This document shows, piece after piece, positions 23,220 through 36,300 of a stretch of 64,000 nt of DNA; position 1 is the first letter of the stretch, and every line of letters begins with the position of its first letter. The notes beneath the pieces are model-generated. The model was not told the origin of the DNA, did no database searches, and saw only the letters and a program-made list of their open reading frames with translations. The DNA lies in the NCBI GenBank assembly GCA_023375785.1, contig SZWC01007351.1, positions 1-64,000 on the forward strand. The letters run 5' to 3'. The stretch comes from Penium margaritaceum. Lineage: Eukaryota; Streptophyta; Zygnematophyceae; Desmidiales; Peniaceae. A program made the position numbers and the translations under genes.

Positions 23220-24540
23220 TACGACCCCCGGTCCACGAATTGTTCCGGGCAAACGAGACGTCAGAATGGAGAGGGAAAATTTGCGGAGCGTAGAGGCAGT
23301 CGTACAGTACGGCCAGGCCCGATTCTCTTGAAGAAACACCGACCGTGTGTGCGGAACGCGCGTCGGGAGCAGTGAGCACAGGCACGCACCCTGTGCACGC
23401 GTACGAACCCCGGTCCACGAATTGTTTCGGGCAAACGGGACGTCAGAATGGAGACGCGAAAATTGCGGAGCATAGAGGCGGTCGTACAGTACGGCTAGGC
23501 AGGATTCTAACAAAGAAACATCGACCGCGGGTGCGGAACGCGCGTCGGGAGCAGTGAGCGGAGGTAGGCGCCCAGTGCACGCATACAACCCCCGGTCCAC
23601 GAATTGTTCCGGGCAAACGGGATATCAGAATCGAGAGACAAAAAATGTGGAGTGTAGAGGCGGTCGTACACTACGGCCAGGCATGATTCTCTCAAAGAAA
23701 CACTGATTGTGGGTGCAGAACGCGCGTCGGGAGCAGTGAGCGCAGGCACACACCCAGTGCACACGTATGACCCCCGGTCCACAAATTGTGTCGGGCAAAC
23801 GGGACGTCAGAATGGAGAGGCGAAAAATGCGGAGCGTAAGGGCGGTCGTACAGTACGGCCAGGCACGATTCTCCCAAAGAAACATCGACCGTGGGTGCAG
23901 AACGCGCTTCATGAGCAGTGAGCCCACATGCACTTAGTGCACGCGTACGACCCCCGGTCCACGAATTTTTCCGGGCAAACGGGACGTCAGAATGGAGAGA
24001 CAAAAATTGCGGAGCATAGAGGTGGTCGTACAGTACGGCCAGGCATGATTCTCCAGAAGAAACACCGACCGTGGGTGTAGAACGGGCGTCGTGAGCAGTG
24101 AGCGCAGGCACGCAACCAGTGCACGCGTACGACCCCCGATCCACGAATTGTTCCGGGCAAACGAGACGTCAGAATGGAGAGGGAAAATTTGCGGAGCGTA
24201 GAGGCGGTCGTACAGTACGGCCAGGCCCGATTCTCTCAAAGAAACACCGACCGTGGGTGCAGAACGCGCGTCGGGAGCAGTGAGCGCAAGCACGCACCCT
24301 GTGTACGCGTACGAACCCCGGTCCACGAATTGTTTCGGGCAAACGGGACGTCAGAATGGAGACGCAAAAATTGCGGAGCATAGAGGCGGTCGTAGAGTAC
24401 GGCCAGGCAGGATTCTCACAAAGAAACATCGACCGTGGGTGCGGAACGCGCGTCGGGAGCAGTGAGCGGAGGTAGGCGCCCAGTGCACGCATACAACCCC
24501 CAGTACACGAATTGTTCCGGGCAAACGGAACGTCAGAATG
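23220..24540 (+). repeat. Five-monomer tandem duplication (908-bp offset)
   Basis: Monomers at about 23220-23630 recur at about 24128-24540 with a 908-base offset (5 x 182 minus 2). Shared diagnostic variants include GGGAAAATTTGCGGAGCG, the GTACGAACCCCGGTCC change and GAGCGGAGGTAGGCGCC. The intervening monomers are not part of a longer matching series. Confidence 0.8.
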
Positions 24541-25419
24541 GAGAGGCAAAAATTGCTGAGCGTAGAGGTGGTCGTACAGTATGGCCAGGCATGATTCTCC
24601 TGAAGAAACACCGACCGTGGGTGCAGAACGCGCATCGGGAGCAGGCAGCGCAAGCAAGCACCCAGTGCATGCGTACCACCCCCGGTCCACGATTTTTTCC
24701 GGGAAAACGGGACGTTAGAATGGAGAGGCAAAAACTACGGAGCGTAGAGGTGGTCGTACAGTATGGCCAGGCATGATTCTCCCAAAGAAACCCCGACCGT
24801 GGGTGCAGAACGCGCGTCGGGAGTAGTGAGCGCAGGCACGCACCTAGTGCACGCGTATGACCCCCGATCCACCAATTGTTTCGGGCAAACGGGACCTCAA
24901 AATGGAGAGGCAAAAATTGTGGAGCGTAGAGGCGGTCGTACAGTACGGCTAGGCACGATTCTCCCAAAGAAACATCAACCATGGGTGCAAAACGCGCGTC
25001 GTGAGCAGTGAGGCAGGCACGCAACCAGTGCACTCATACGACCCCCGGTCCACAATTAGTTCCGGGCAAACGGGGCATTGGAATGGAGAGACAAAAATTG
25101 CAGAGCGTAGAGGCAGTCGTACAGTACAGCCAGGCACAATTCTCCTGAAGAAACACCTACCGTGGGTGTAGAACGCGCGTCTGGAGCAGTGAGCGCAGGC
25201 ACGCACCCAGTGCACGCGTACGACCCCCTGTCCACGAATTATTCCGGGCAAACGAGACGTCAGAATGGAGAGGTAAAAACTGCAGAGCGTAAAGGCGGTC
25301 GTACAGTACGGCCAGGCCTGATCCTCTCAAAGAAACACAGACCGTGGGTGCAGAACACGCGTCGGGAGCAGTGAGCGCAGGCACGCACCCTGTGCACGCG
25401 TACGACCCCTGGTCCACAA

Positions 25420-27419
25420 ATTGTTCGGGCAAACGAGACGCCAGAATGGAGACACGAAAACTGCGGAGCGTAGAGGCGGTTGTATAGTACGGCCATGCAG
25501 GATTCTCCCAAAGAAACATCGACCGTGGGTGCAGAACGCGGGTCGGGAGCAGTGAGCGCAGGTATGCGCCCAGTGCACGCGTACGACCCCCGGTCCACGA
25601 ATTGTTTTAAGCAAACGGGACGTCAGAATGGAGAGGCAAAAATTGCGGAGCGTAGAGGCGGTCGTACAGTATGGCCAGGCATGATTCTCCCAAAGAAAAA
25701 CCGATCGTGGGTGCAGAACGCGTGTCGGGAGCAATGAGCGCAGGCATGCACTCAGTGCACGCGTACGACCCCCGGTCCACGAATTGTTCTGGGCAAACGG
25801 GACGTCAGAATGAAGAGGGAAAAACTGCGGAGCGTAGAGGCAGTCGTACAGAACGACCAGGCATGATTCTCCCGAAGAGACACCGACCGTGGGTGCAGAA
25901 CGCGCGTCGGGAGCAGTGAGCGCAGGCACGCGCCCAGTGCTCGCGTATGACCCCCGGTCCACGAATTTTTCCGAGCAAACGGGACGTCAGAATGGAGAGG
26001 CAAACATTGCGAAGCGTAAAGGCGGTTGTATAGTACAGCCAGGCATGACTCTCCCAAAGAAACACCGACTGTGGGTGCAGAACGCGTGTCGGGAGTAGTG
26101 AGCGCAGGCACGTACCAAGTGCACACGTACGACCCCCGGTCCACGAATTGTTCCGGGCAAACGGGACGTCAGAATGGAGGAAAAAATTGCGAAGCGTAGA
26201 GGCGGTCGTACAGTACGGCCAGGCCCAATTCTCCTGAAGAAACACCGACCGTAGGTGCTGAACGCGCGTCGGGAGCAGTGAGCGCGAAACGCACCCATTG
26301 CACGCGTATGACCCCCGGTCCACGAATGGTTCCGGGCAAACGGGATGTCAGAATGGAGAGGTGAAAATTCTGGAGCATAGAGGCGGTCCTACAGTACGGC
26401 CAGGCACGATTCTCCTTAAGAAATATCCACCGTGGGTGCAGAACGCGCGTCGGGAGGAGTGAGCGCAGGCACACGCCCAGTGCACGCGTACGACCCCCGG
26501 TCCACGAACTGTTCCGGGCAAACGGGACGTGAGAATGGCGAGGCAAAAACTGCGGAGCATAGAGGCGGTCGTACAGTACGGCCAGGCATGATTCTCCCAA
26601 AGAAACACCAACAGTGGGTGCAGAACGCGCGTCGGGAGCAGTGAGCGTACGCACACACCCATTGCACGCGTACGACCCTCGGTCCACAAACTGTTCCGGG
26701 CAAACAGGACGTCAGAATGGAGAGGCAGAATTTGCGGAGCGTAGAAGCGGTTGTACAGTACGGCCAGGCATGATTCTCCCAAAGAGACACCGACCGTGGG
26801 TGTAGAACGTGCGTCAGGAGCAGTGAGTGTAGGCACGTACCCAATGCACGTGTACGACCCCCCGTCCACGAATTGTTTCGGGCAAACGCGACATCAGAAT
26901 GGAGAGGCCAAAATTCGAGAGCGTAGAGGCGGTTGTACGGTACGGCTAGGCACGATTCTCCTAAAGAAACACCGATCGTGGGTGCAGAACGCGCGTCGGG
27001 AGCAGTGAGCGCAGGCACGCACCCAATGCACGCGTACAACCCCCGGTCCACGAATTGTTTTGGGCAAACGGGACGTCAGAATGGAGAGGCAAAAATTGCA
27101 GAGCGTAGAGGTTGTCGTATAGTACGGCCAGGCCTGATTCTCCCGAAGAAACACCGACCGTGGGTGCAAAACGCGTGTCGCAAGCGGTGAGCGCAGGCAC
27201 GCACCCAGTGCACGCGTACGGCCCCCGGTCCATGAATTGTTCTGGGCAAACAGGACGTCAGAATGGAGAGGCAAAGATTGCAGAGCGTAGAGGCGGTTGT
27301 ACAGTACGGCCAGGCAGGATTCTCCCAAAGAAACATTGACCGTGGCTGCAGAACGCGTGTTGGGAGCAGTGAGCACAGGTACGCATCAAATGCACGCGTA
27401 CGACCCCCAGTCCACAAAT
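25420..27419 (+). repeat. 11-monomer duplication, first copy
   Basis: This 2.0 kb series recurs immediately downstream at 27420-29600. The offset is 1999 bases (11 monomers) for the first part and 2181 bases (12 monomers) from about 25.9 kb on. Unique shared variants include GAGACACGAAAACTGCGG, TTGTTTTAAGCAAACGG, a GGAGGAAAAAATTGCG deletion and GAAATATCCACCGTGGG. Confidence 0.85.
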
Positions 27420-29600
27420 TGTTCCGGGCAAACGAGACGCCAGAATGGAGACACGAAAACTGCGGAGCGTAGAGGCGGTCGTATAGTACGGCCATGCAGG
27501 ATTCTCCCAAAGAAACATCGACCGTGGGTGCAGAACGCGGGTCGAGAGCAGTAAGCGCAGGTACGCGCCCAGTGCACGCGTACGACCCCCGGTCCACGAA
27601 TTGTTTTAAGCAAACGGGACGTCAGAATGGAGAGGCAAAAATTGCGGAGCGTAGAGGCGGTCGTACAGTATGGCCAGGCATGATTCTCCCAAAGAAAAAC
27701 CAATCGTGGGAGCAGAACGCGCGTCGGGAGCAGTGAGCGCAGGCATGCACTCAGTGCACGCGTACGACCCCCGGTCCACGAATTGTTCCGGGCAAACGGG
27801 ACGTCAGAATGAAGAGGCGAAAATTGCGGAGTGTAGAGGCAGTCGTACAGTACGGCCCGACACGATTCTCCCAAAGAAACACCGACCATGGGTGCAGAAC
27901 GCGCGTCGGGAGCAATGAGCGCAGGCACGCACCTAGTGCACGTGTACGACCCCCGGTCCACAAATTGTTCCGGGCAAACGAGACGTAAGAATGGTAAGGC
28001 AAAAACTGCGGAGCGTAGAGGCAGTCGTACAGAACGACCAGGCATGATTCTCCCGAAGAAACACCGACCGTGGGTGCAGAACGCGCGTCGGGAGCAGTGA
28101 GCGCAGGCACGCGTCCAGTGCACGCGTATGACCCCCGGTCCACAAATTTTTCTGAGTAAACGGGACGTCAGAATGGATAGGCAAACATTGCGGAGCGTAA
28201 AGGCGGTTGTATAGTACAGCCAGGCATGACTCTCCCAAAGAAACACCGACTGTGGGTGCAGAACGCGTGTCGGGAGTAGTGAGCGCAGGCACGTACCCAA
28301 TGCACATGTACGACCCCCGGTCCACGAATTGTTCCGGGCAAACAAGACGTCAGAATGGAGGAAAAAATTGCGAAGCGTAGAGGCGGTCGTACAGTACGGC
28401 CAGGCCCAATTCTCCTGAAGAAACACTGACCGTAGGTGCTGAACGCGCGTCGGGAGCAGTGAGCGCGAAACGCACCCATTGCACGCGTATGACCCCCGGT
28501 CCACGAATGGTTCCGGGCAAACGGGATGTCAGAATGGAGAGGTGAAAATTCTGGAGCATAGAGGCGGTCCTACAGTACGGCCGGGCACGATTCTCCTTAA
28601 GAAATATCCACCGTGGGTGCAGAACGCGCGTCGGGAGGAGTGAGCGCAGGCACATGCCCAGTGCACGCGTACGACCCCCGGTCCACGAACTGTTCCGGGC
28701 AAACGAGACGTCAGAATGGAGAGGCAAAAACTGCGGAGCATAGAGGCGGTCGTACAGTACGGCCAGGCATGATTCTCCCAAAGAAACACCAACAGTGGGT
28801 GCAGAACGCGTGTCAGGAGCAGTGAGCGCACGCACACACCCAGTGCACGCGTACGACCCTCGGTCCACGAATTGTTCCGGGCAAACGGGACGTCAGAATG
28901 GAGAGGCAGAATTTGCGGAGCGTAGAAGCCGTTGTACAGTACGGCCAGGCATGATTGTCCCAAAGAGACACCGACCGTGGGTGTAGAACGTGCGTCAGGA
29001 GCAGTGAGTGTAGGCACGTACCCAATGCACGTGTACGACCCCCAGTCCACGAATTGTTTCGGGCAAACGGGACGTCAGAATGGAGAGGCCAAAATTCGCG
29101 AGCGTAGAGGCGGTTGTACAGTACGGCTAGGCACGATTCTCCTAAAGAAACACCGATCGTCGGTGCAGAGGGCGCGTCGGGAGCAGTGAGCGCAGGCACG
29201 CACCCAGTGCACGTGTACAACCCCCGGTCCACGAATTGTTTTGGGCAAACGGGACGTCAGAATGGAGAGGCAAAAACTGTAGAGCGTAGAGGTTGTCGTA
29301 CAGTACAGCCAGGCCTGATTCTCCCAAAGAAACACCGACCGTGGGTGCAAAACGCGTGTCGCAAGCGGTGAGCGCAGGCACGCACCCAGTGCAGGCGTAC
29401 GGCCCCCGGTCCATGAATTGTTCTGGGCAAACAGGACGTCAGAATGGAGAGGCAAAGATTGCAGAGCGTAGAGGCGGTTGTACAGTACGGCCAGGCAGGA
29501 TTCTCCCAAAGAAACATTGACCGTGGCTGCAGAACGCGTGTCGGGAGCAGTGAGCACAGGTACGCATCCAATGCACGCGTACGACCCCCGGTCCACGAAT
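27420..29600 (+). repeat. 12-monomer duplication, second copy
   Basis: This is the second copy of the 25420-27419 series. It contains one additional monomer near 27.75-28.1 kb, where two adjacent monomers both resemble the single one at 25.75 kb; this changes the offset from 1999 to 2181. Homology to the first copy fades near 29600. Confidence 0.85.
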
Positions 29601-31623
29601 TGTTCCGGGCAAACGGGACGTCAGAATGGAGAGGCGAAAATTGCAGAGCGTAGAGGCGGTCGTACAGTACGGCCAGGCCTGATTCTCTCAAAGAAACACC
29701 GACCGTGGGTGCAGAACGTGCGTCGCGAGTGGTGAGCGCAGGCATGCACCCAGTGCACGCATACGACCCCGGGTCCACGAATTGCTCTGGGCAAACGGGA
29801 GGTCAGAATGGAGAGGCATTAATTGCGGAGCGTAGAGGCGGTGGTACATTACGGCCAGGCACGATTCTCCCGAAGAAACACCGACCGTTGGTGCAAAACG
29901 CTCGTCGAGAGCAGAGAGCGCAGGCACGCACCCAGTGCACGCGTACGACCCCCTGTCCACAAATTGTTCCGTGCAAACGGGACGTCAGAATGGAGAGGCC
30001 AAAACTGCAGAGCGTACAGGCGGTCGTATAGTATGGCCAGGTACGATTCTCTCGAAGAAACACCGACCGTGGGTGCAGAATGCGCGTCGGGAGCAGTGAG
30101 CGCACGCACGCATCCAGTGCACGCGTATGACCCCAGGTCCACAAATTGTTCCGGGCAAACGGGACGTGAGAATGGAGAGGCCAAAATTGCGGAGCGAATA
30201 GGCGGTCGTACAATACAGCCAGGCACATTTCTCTCGAAGAAACACCGACTATGGGTGCAGAACGCGCGTCGAGAGCAGTGAGCGCAGGCACGCACCCGGT
30301 GCACGCGTACGACCCCCGGTCCTTGAATTGTTCGGGGCAAACAGGACGTCAGAATGGAGAGGCAAAAATTGCGGAACGTAGAGGCGGTCGTACAGTATGG
30401 CCAGGCACAATTCTCTCAAAGAAACACCGACCGTGGGTGCAGAACGCACGTCGGGAGTAGTGAGCGCAGGCACGCACCCAGTGCACGCATACAACCCCCA
30501 GTCCACGAATTGTTCCGGGCAAACAGGACGTCAGAATGGAGAGGCGAAAAATGCGGAGCGTAGAGGCGGTCGTACAGTAAGGCCAGGCATGATTCTCCCG
30601 AAGAAACACCGACCGTGGGTGCAGAACGCGTATCGGGAGCAGTGAGCGCAGGCACGCATCCAGTGCACGCGTACGACCCCCGGTCCACGACTTGTTTTGG
30701 GCAAACAAGACGTCAGAATGGAGAGGCAAAAATCGCGGAGCGTAGAGGCGGTCGTACAGTACAGCCAGGCACAATTCTCCCGAAGAAACACCGACCGTGG
30801 GTGTAGAACGTGCGTCGGGAACAGTGAGCGCAGGCACGTACCCAGTGCACGCGTACGACCCCCAGTCCACAAATTGTTTTGGGCAAACACGATATTAGAA
30901 TGGAGAGGCCAAAAATGGGAAGCATAGAGGCCGTCGTACAGTACAGCCAGGTACGATTCACCCAAAGAAACACCGATCGTGGGTGCAGAACGCGCGTCGG
31001 GAGCAGTGAGCGCAGGCACGCACCCAGTGCACGCGTACAACCCCCCGTCCACGAATTGTTCTGGGCAAACGGGACATCAGAATGGAGAGGCAAAAATTGT
31101 AGGGCGTAGAGGCTGTCGTACAGTATGGCCAGGCCTGATTCTCCCAAAGAAACACCGACCGTGGGTGCAGAACGCACGTCGCGAGCGGTGAGCGCAGGCA
31201 CGTACCCAGTGCACGCGTACGACCCCCGGTCCACGAATTGTTCCGGGCAAACGGGACGTCTGAATGGAGAGGCAAAAATTGTGGAGCGTAGAGGCGGTTG
31301 TACAGTACGGCCAGGCAGGATCCTCCCAAAGAAATATCGACCGTGGCTGCAGAACGCGTGTCGGGAGCAGTAAGCACAGGTACGCGCCCAGTGCACGCAT
31401 ATGACCCCCGGTCCACGAATTGTTCCGGGCAAACGGGACGTCAGAATGGAAAGGCAAAAATTGCAGAGCGTAGAGGCGGTCGTACAGTAGGGCCAGGCTT
31501 GATTCTCTCGAAGAAACACCGACCGATGGTGCATAACGCACGTCGCGAGCGGTGAGCGCAGGCACGCACCCAATGCACGCATACGACCCCCAGTCCCAAA
31601 TTGTTCCGGGCAAACAGGACGTC

Positions 31624-32220
31624 AGAATGGAGAGGCAAAAATTGCGGAGCGTAGAGGCGGTCATACAGTACGGCCAGGCAGGATTCTCCCAAAGAAACAT
31701 CGACTGTGGGTGCAGAACGCGTGTCGGGAGCAGTGAGCGGAGGTACACGCTCAAAGCACGCGTATGGCCCCCGGTCCACGAATTGTTGCGGGCAAATGGG
31801 ACATCAGAATAGAGAGGCAAAAATTATAGAGCGTAGAGGCGGTCATACAGTACGGCCAGGCATGATTCTCCCGAAGAAACACCGACCGTGGGTGCAAAAC
31901 GCGCGTCGAGAGCAGTGAGCGCAGGCACGCACCCAGTGCACGCGTACGACCCCCGATCCACGAATTGCTCCGGGCAAACGGGACGTCAGAATAGAGAAGC
32001 CAAAATTACTGAGCGTAGAGGCGGTCGTACAGTACGGCCAGGCATGATTCTCCCGAAGACACACCGACCGTGGGTGTAAAACGAGCGTCGGGAGCACTAA
32101 GCGCAGGCACGCACCCAGTGCACGCGTACAACCCCCGGTCCACAAATTGTTCCGGGCAAACGAAACGTCAGAATGGAGAGGCAAAAACTGCGGAGCGTAG
32201 AGGCGGTCGTACAGTACGGC
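31624..32220 (+). repeat. Segment duplicated at 36260-36856
   Basis: About 600 bases recur at offset 4636 with near identity, sharing rare variants such as GTTGCGGGCAAATGGGACAT, CAAAGCACGCGTATGGCCCC and GAAGACACACCGACCG. This copy is followed directly by the homogenised block; the other copy is preceded by a truncated monomer. Both ends are therefore rearrangement points. Confidence 0.85.
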
Positions 32221-32242
32221 CTGGCATGATTCTCCCGAAGAC

Positions 32243-34478
32243 ACACCGACCGTGGGTGCTGAACGCGCGTCGGGAGTAGTGAGCGCAGGCACGCGCCCAC
32301 TGCATGCGTACGACCCCCGGTCCATGAATTGTTCCGGGCAAATGAGACGTCAGAATGGAGCGGCGAAAATTGCGAAGCGTGGAGGCAGTCGTACAGCACG
32401 GCCAGGCACGATTCTCCGGAAGAAACACCGACCGTGGGTGCTGAACGCGCGTCGGGAGTAGTGAGCGCAGGCACGCGCCCACTGCATGCGTACGACCCCC
32501 GGTCCATGAATTGTTCCGGGCAAATGAGACGTCAGAATGGAGCGGCGAAAATTGCGAAGCGTGGAGGCAGTCGTACAGCACGGCCAGGCACGATTCTCCG
32601 GAAGAAACACCGACCGTGGGTGCTGAACGCGCGTCGGGAGTAGTGAGCGCAGGCACGCGCCCACTGCATGCGTACGACCCCCGGTCCATGAATTGTTCCG
32701 GGCAAATGAGACGTCAGAATGGAGCGGCGAAAATTGCGAAGCGTGGAGGCAGTCGTACAGCACGGCCAGGCACGATTCTCCGGAAGAAACACCGACCGTG
32801 GGTGCTGAACGCGCGTCGGGAGTAGTGAGCGCAGGCACGCGCCCACTGCATGCGTACGACCCCCGGTCCATGAATTGTTCCGGGCAAATGAGACGTCAGA
32901 ATGGAGCGGCGAAAATTGCGAAGCGTGGAGGCAGTCGTACAGCACGGCCAGGCACGATTCTCCGGAAGAAACACCGACCGTGGGTGCTGAACGCGCGTCG
33001 GGAGTAGTGAGCGCAGGCACGCGCCCACTGCATGCGTACGACCCCCGGTCCATGAATTGTTCCGGGCAAATGAGACGTCAGAATGGAGCGGCGAAAATTG
33101 CGAAGCGTGGAGGCAGTCGTACAGCACGGCCAGGCACGATTCTCCGGAAGAAACACCGACCGTGGGTGCTGAACGCGCGTCGGGAGTAGTGAGCGCAGGC
33201 ACGCGCCCACTGCATGCGTACGACCCCCGGTCCATGAATTGTTCCGGGCAAATGAGACGTCAGAATGGAGCGGCGAAAATTGCGAAGCGTGGAGGCAGTC
33301 GTACAGCACGGCCAGGCACGATTCTCCGGAAGAAACACCGACCGTGGGTGCTGAACGCGCGTCGGGAGTAGTGAGCGCAGGCACGCGCCCACTGCATGCG
33401 TACGACCCCCGGTCCATGAATTGTTCCGGGCAAATGAGACGTCAGAATGGAGCGGCGAAAATTGCGAAGCGTGGAGGCAGTCGTACAGCACGGCCAGGCA
33501 CGATTCTCCGGAAGAAACACCGACCGTGGGTGCTGAACGCGCGTCGGGAGTAGTGAGCGCAGGCACGCGCCCACTGCATGCGTACGACCCCCGGTCCATG
33601 AATTGTTCCGGGCAAATGAGACGTCAGAATGGAGCGGCGAAAATTGCGAAGCGTGGAGGCAGTCGTACAGCACGGCCAGGCACGATTCTCCGGAAGAAAC
33701 ACCGACCGTGGGTGCTGAACGCGCGTCGGGAGTAGTGAGCGCAGGCACGCGCCCACTGCATGCGTACGACCCCCGGTCCATGAATTGTTCCGGGCAAATG
33801 AGACGTCAGAATGGAGCGGCGAAAATTGCGAAGCGTGGAGGCAGTCGTACAGCACGGCCAGGCACGATTCTCCGGAAGAAACACCGACCGTGGGTGCTGA
33901 ACGCGCGTCGGGAGTAGTGAGCGCAGGCACGCGCCCACTGCATGCGTACGACCCCCGGTCCATGAATTGTTCCGGGCAAATGAGACGTCAGAATGGAGCG
34001 GCGAAAATTGCGAAGCGTGGAGGCAGTCGTACAGCACGGCCAGGCACGATTCTCCGGAAGAAACACCGACCGTGGGTGCTGAACGCGCGTCGGGAGTAGT
34101 GAGCGCAGGCACGCGCCCACTGCATGCGTACGACCCCCGGTCCATGAATTGTTCCGGGCAAATGAGACGTCAGAATGGAGCGGCGAAAATTGCGAAGCGT
34201 GGAGGCAGTCGTACAGCACGGCCAGGCACGATTCTCCGGAAGAAACACCGACCGTGGGTGCTGAACGCGCGTCGGGAGTAGTGAGCGCAGGCACGCGCCC
34301 ACTGCATGCGTACGACCCCCGGTCCATGAATTGTTCCGGGCAAATGAGACGTCAGAATGGAGCGGCGAAAATTGCGAAGCGTGGAGGCAGTCGTACAGCA
34401 CGGCCAGGCACGATTCTCCGGAAGAAACACCGACCGTGGGTGCTGAACGCGCGTCGGGAGTAGTGAGCGCAGGCACGC
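32243..34478 (+). repeat. Homogenised block: 12 indistinguishable monomers
   Basis: A single monomer variant repeats at exactly 182-base steps for about 12.3 copies, and I see no differences between copies. The variant carries GTGGGTGCTGAACGCG, CCCACTGCATGCGTACG, GGTCCATGAATTG, CAAATGAGACGTC, GGAGCGGCGAAAATTG and TCTCCGGAAG. Surrounding monomers differ from it and from each other at several to 10% of positions. The exact edges fall within monomers, at the GACACACC/GAAACACC difference on the left and the GCACGCACGCAATG change on the right. It reflects very recent amplification or an assembly effect. Confidence 0.95.
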
Positions 34479-36258
34479 ACGCAATGCACGCGTACGACCC
34501 CCGGTCCACGAATTGTTTCGGGCAAACGGAACGTCAGAATGGAGAGGAAAACATTGCTGAGCGTAGAGGCGGTCGTACAGTACGGCCAGGCACGATTCTC
34601 CCGAAGAAACACCGACCGTGGGTGGAAAACGCGCGTCGGGAGCAGTGAGCGCAGGCACGCACCCAGTGCACGCGTATGACCCCTGGTCTACGAATTGTTC
34701 CAGGCAAATGGGATGTGAGAATGGAGAGGCAAAAAATGCGGAGCGTAGAGGCGGTCGTATTGTATGACCAGGCGCAATTCTCCCAAAGAAACACCGACCG
34801 TGGGTGCAGACCGCGCGTCGGGAGCAGTGAGCGCACGCACGCACCAAGTGCACGCGTACGAACCCCGGTCAAGGAATTGTTCTGGGCAAACAGGACGTCA
34901 AAACGGAGAGGCAAAAATTGCGGAGCGTAGAGGAAGTCGTACAGTACGACCAGGCACAATTCCCCCAAAGAAACACCGACCGTGGGTGCAGAACACGCAT
35001 CGGGAGCAGTGAGCGCAGGCACGCGCCCACTGCATGCGTACGACCCCCGGTCCACGAATTGTGCCGGGCAAACGGGACGTCAGAATGGAGAGGCAAAAAT
35101 TGCGGAGCGTAGAGGCGGTTGTATAGTACGGCCAGGCACGATTCTCCCGAAGAAACACCAACCGTGGGTGGAGAATGCGCATCCGGAGCAGTGAGCGCAG
35201 GCACGCACCCAGTGCACGCGTACGACCCCCGGTCCACGAATTGTTCCGGGCAATCGGGACGTCAGAATGGAGAAGAAAAAATTCGGAGCGTAGAGGCGGT
35301 CGTACAGTACGGCCAGGCACGATTCTCCGGAAGAAACACCGACCGTGGGTGCAGAACGCATGTCGGGAGCAGTGAGCGCAGGCACGCACCCAGTGCACGC
35401 GTTTGACCCCCGGTCCACGAATTGTTCCAGGCAAACGTGATGTCACAATGGAGAAGCAGAAATTGCGAAGCGTAGAGGAGGTCGTACAGTACGGCCAGGC
35501 CCGATTCTCCCGAAGAAACACCGACCGTGTGTGCAGAACGCACGTCGGGAGCAGTGAGCGTAGGCACGCACCTAGTGCACGCGTACGACCCCCGGTCCAC
35601 AAATTGTTCTGGGCAAACGGGACGTCAGAATGGAGCGGCAAATATTGCAGAGCGTAGAGGCGGTCGTACAATACGGCCAGGCACAATTCTCTTGAAGAAA
35701 CACCGACCGTGGGTGCAGAACGCGCGTCGGGAGCAGTGAGCGCAGGCACGCACCTAGTGCACGCGTACAACCCCCGGTCCACAAATTGTTCCGGGCAAAC
35801 GAGACGTCAGAATGGAGAGGCAAAAACTGCGGAGCGTAGAGGCAGTCGTACAGTACGGCCAGGTACGATTCTTCCAAAGAAACATCGACTGTGGTTGCAG
35901 AACGCGCGTCTGGAGCAGTGAGCACAGGCACAGGCCCAGTGCACGCGTATGACCCCCGGTCTACGAGTTGTTCTGAGCAAACGGGACGTCAGAATAAAGA
36001 GGCAAAAGTTGCGGAGCGTAAAGGCGATCGTACAGTACAGCCAAGTACAATTCTCCCGAAGAAACACCGACTATGGGTGCAGAACGCGCGTCGGGAGCAG
36101 TGAGCGCAGGCATGCGCCCAGTACACGCGTACAACCCCCGGTCCATGAATTGTTCCAGGCAAACGGAACGTTAGAATGGCGAGACAAAAATTGCAGAGCG
36201 TAGAGGCGGTCGTATTGTACGGCCAGGCACGATTCTCCGGAAGAAACACCGACCGTGG
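34479..36258 (+). repeat. Segment related to 39729-41332
   Basis: Monomer order here matches the region just after the N gap. At 35400-36258 the offset is 5074 bases with near identity; at 34473-34600 a similar match occurs at offset about 5256. This copy has a single TCTCCGGAAG monomer near 35.33 kb where the other copy has about four. It ends abruptly at a truncated monomer at 36258. Confidence 0.8.
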
Positions 36259-36300
36259 AAGAATGGAGAGGCAAAAATTGCGGAGCGTAGAGGCGGTCAT
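36190..36300 (+). repeat. Truncated monomer, about 95 bp deleted
   Basis: The sequence runs GACCGTGG directly into AAGAATGGAGAGG at 36258-36260, and successive ATTGC landmarks are 87 instead of 182 bases apart. Left of the junction the sequence matches 41332 and the bases before it; right of it, 31624 onward. It is thus the join between two displaced segments. Confidence 0.9.
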
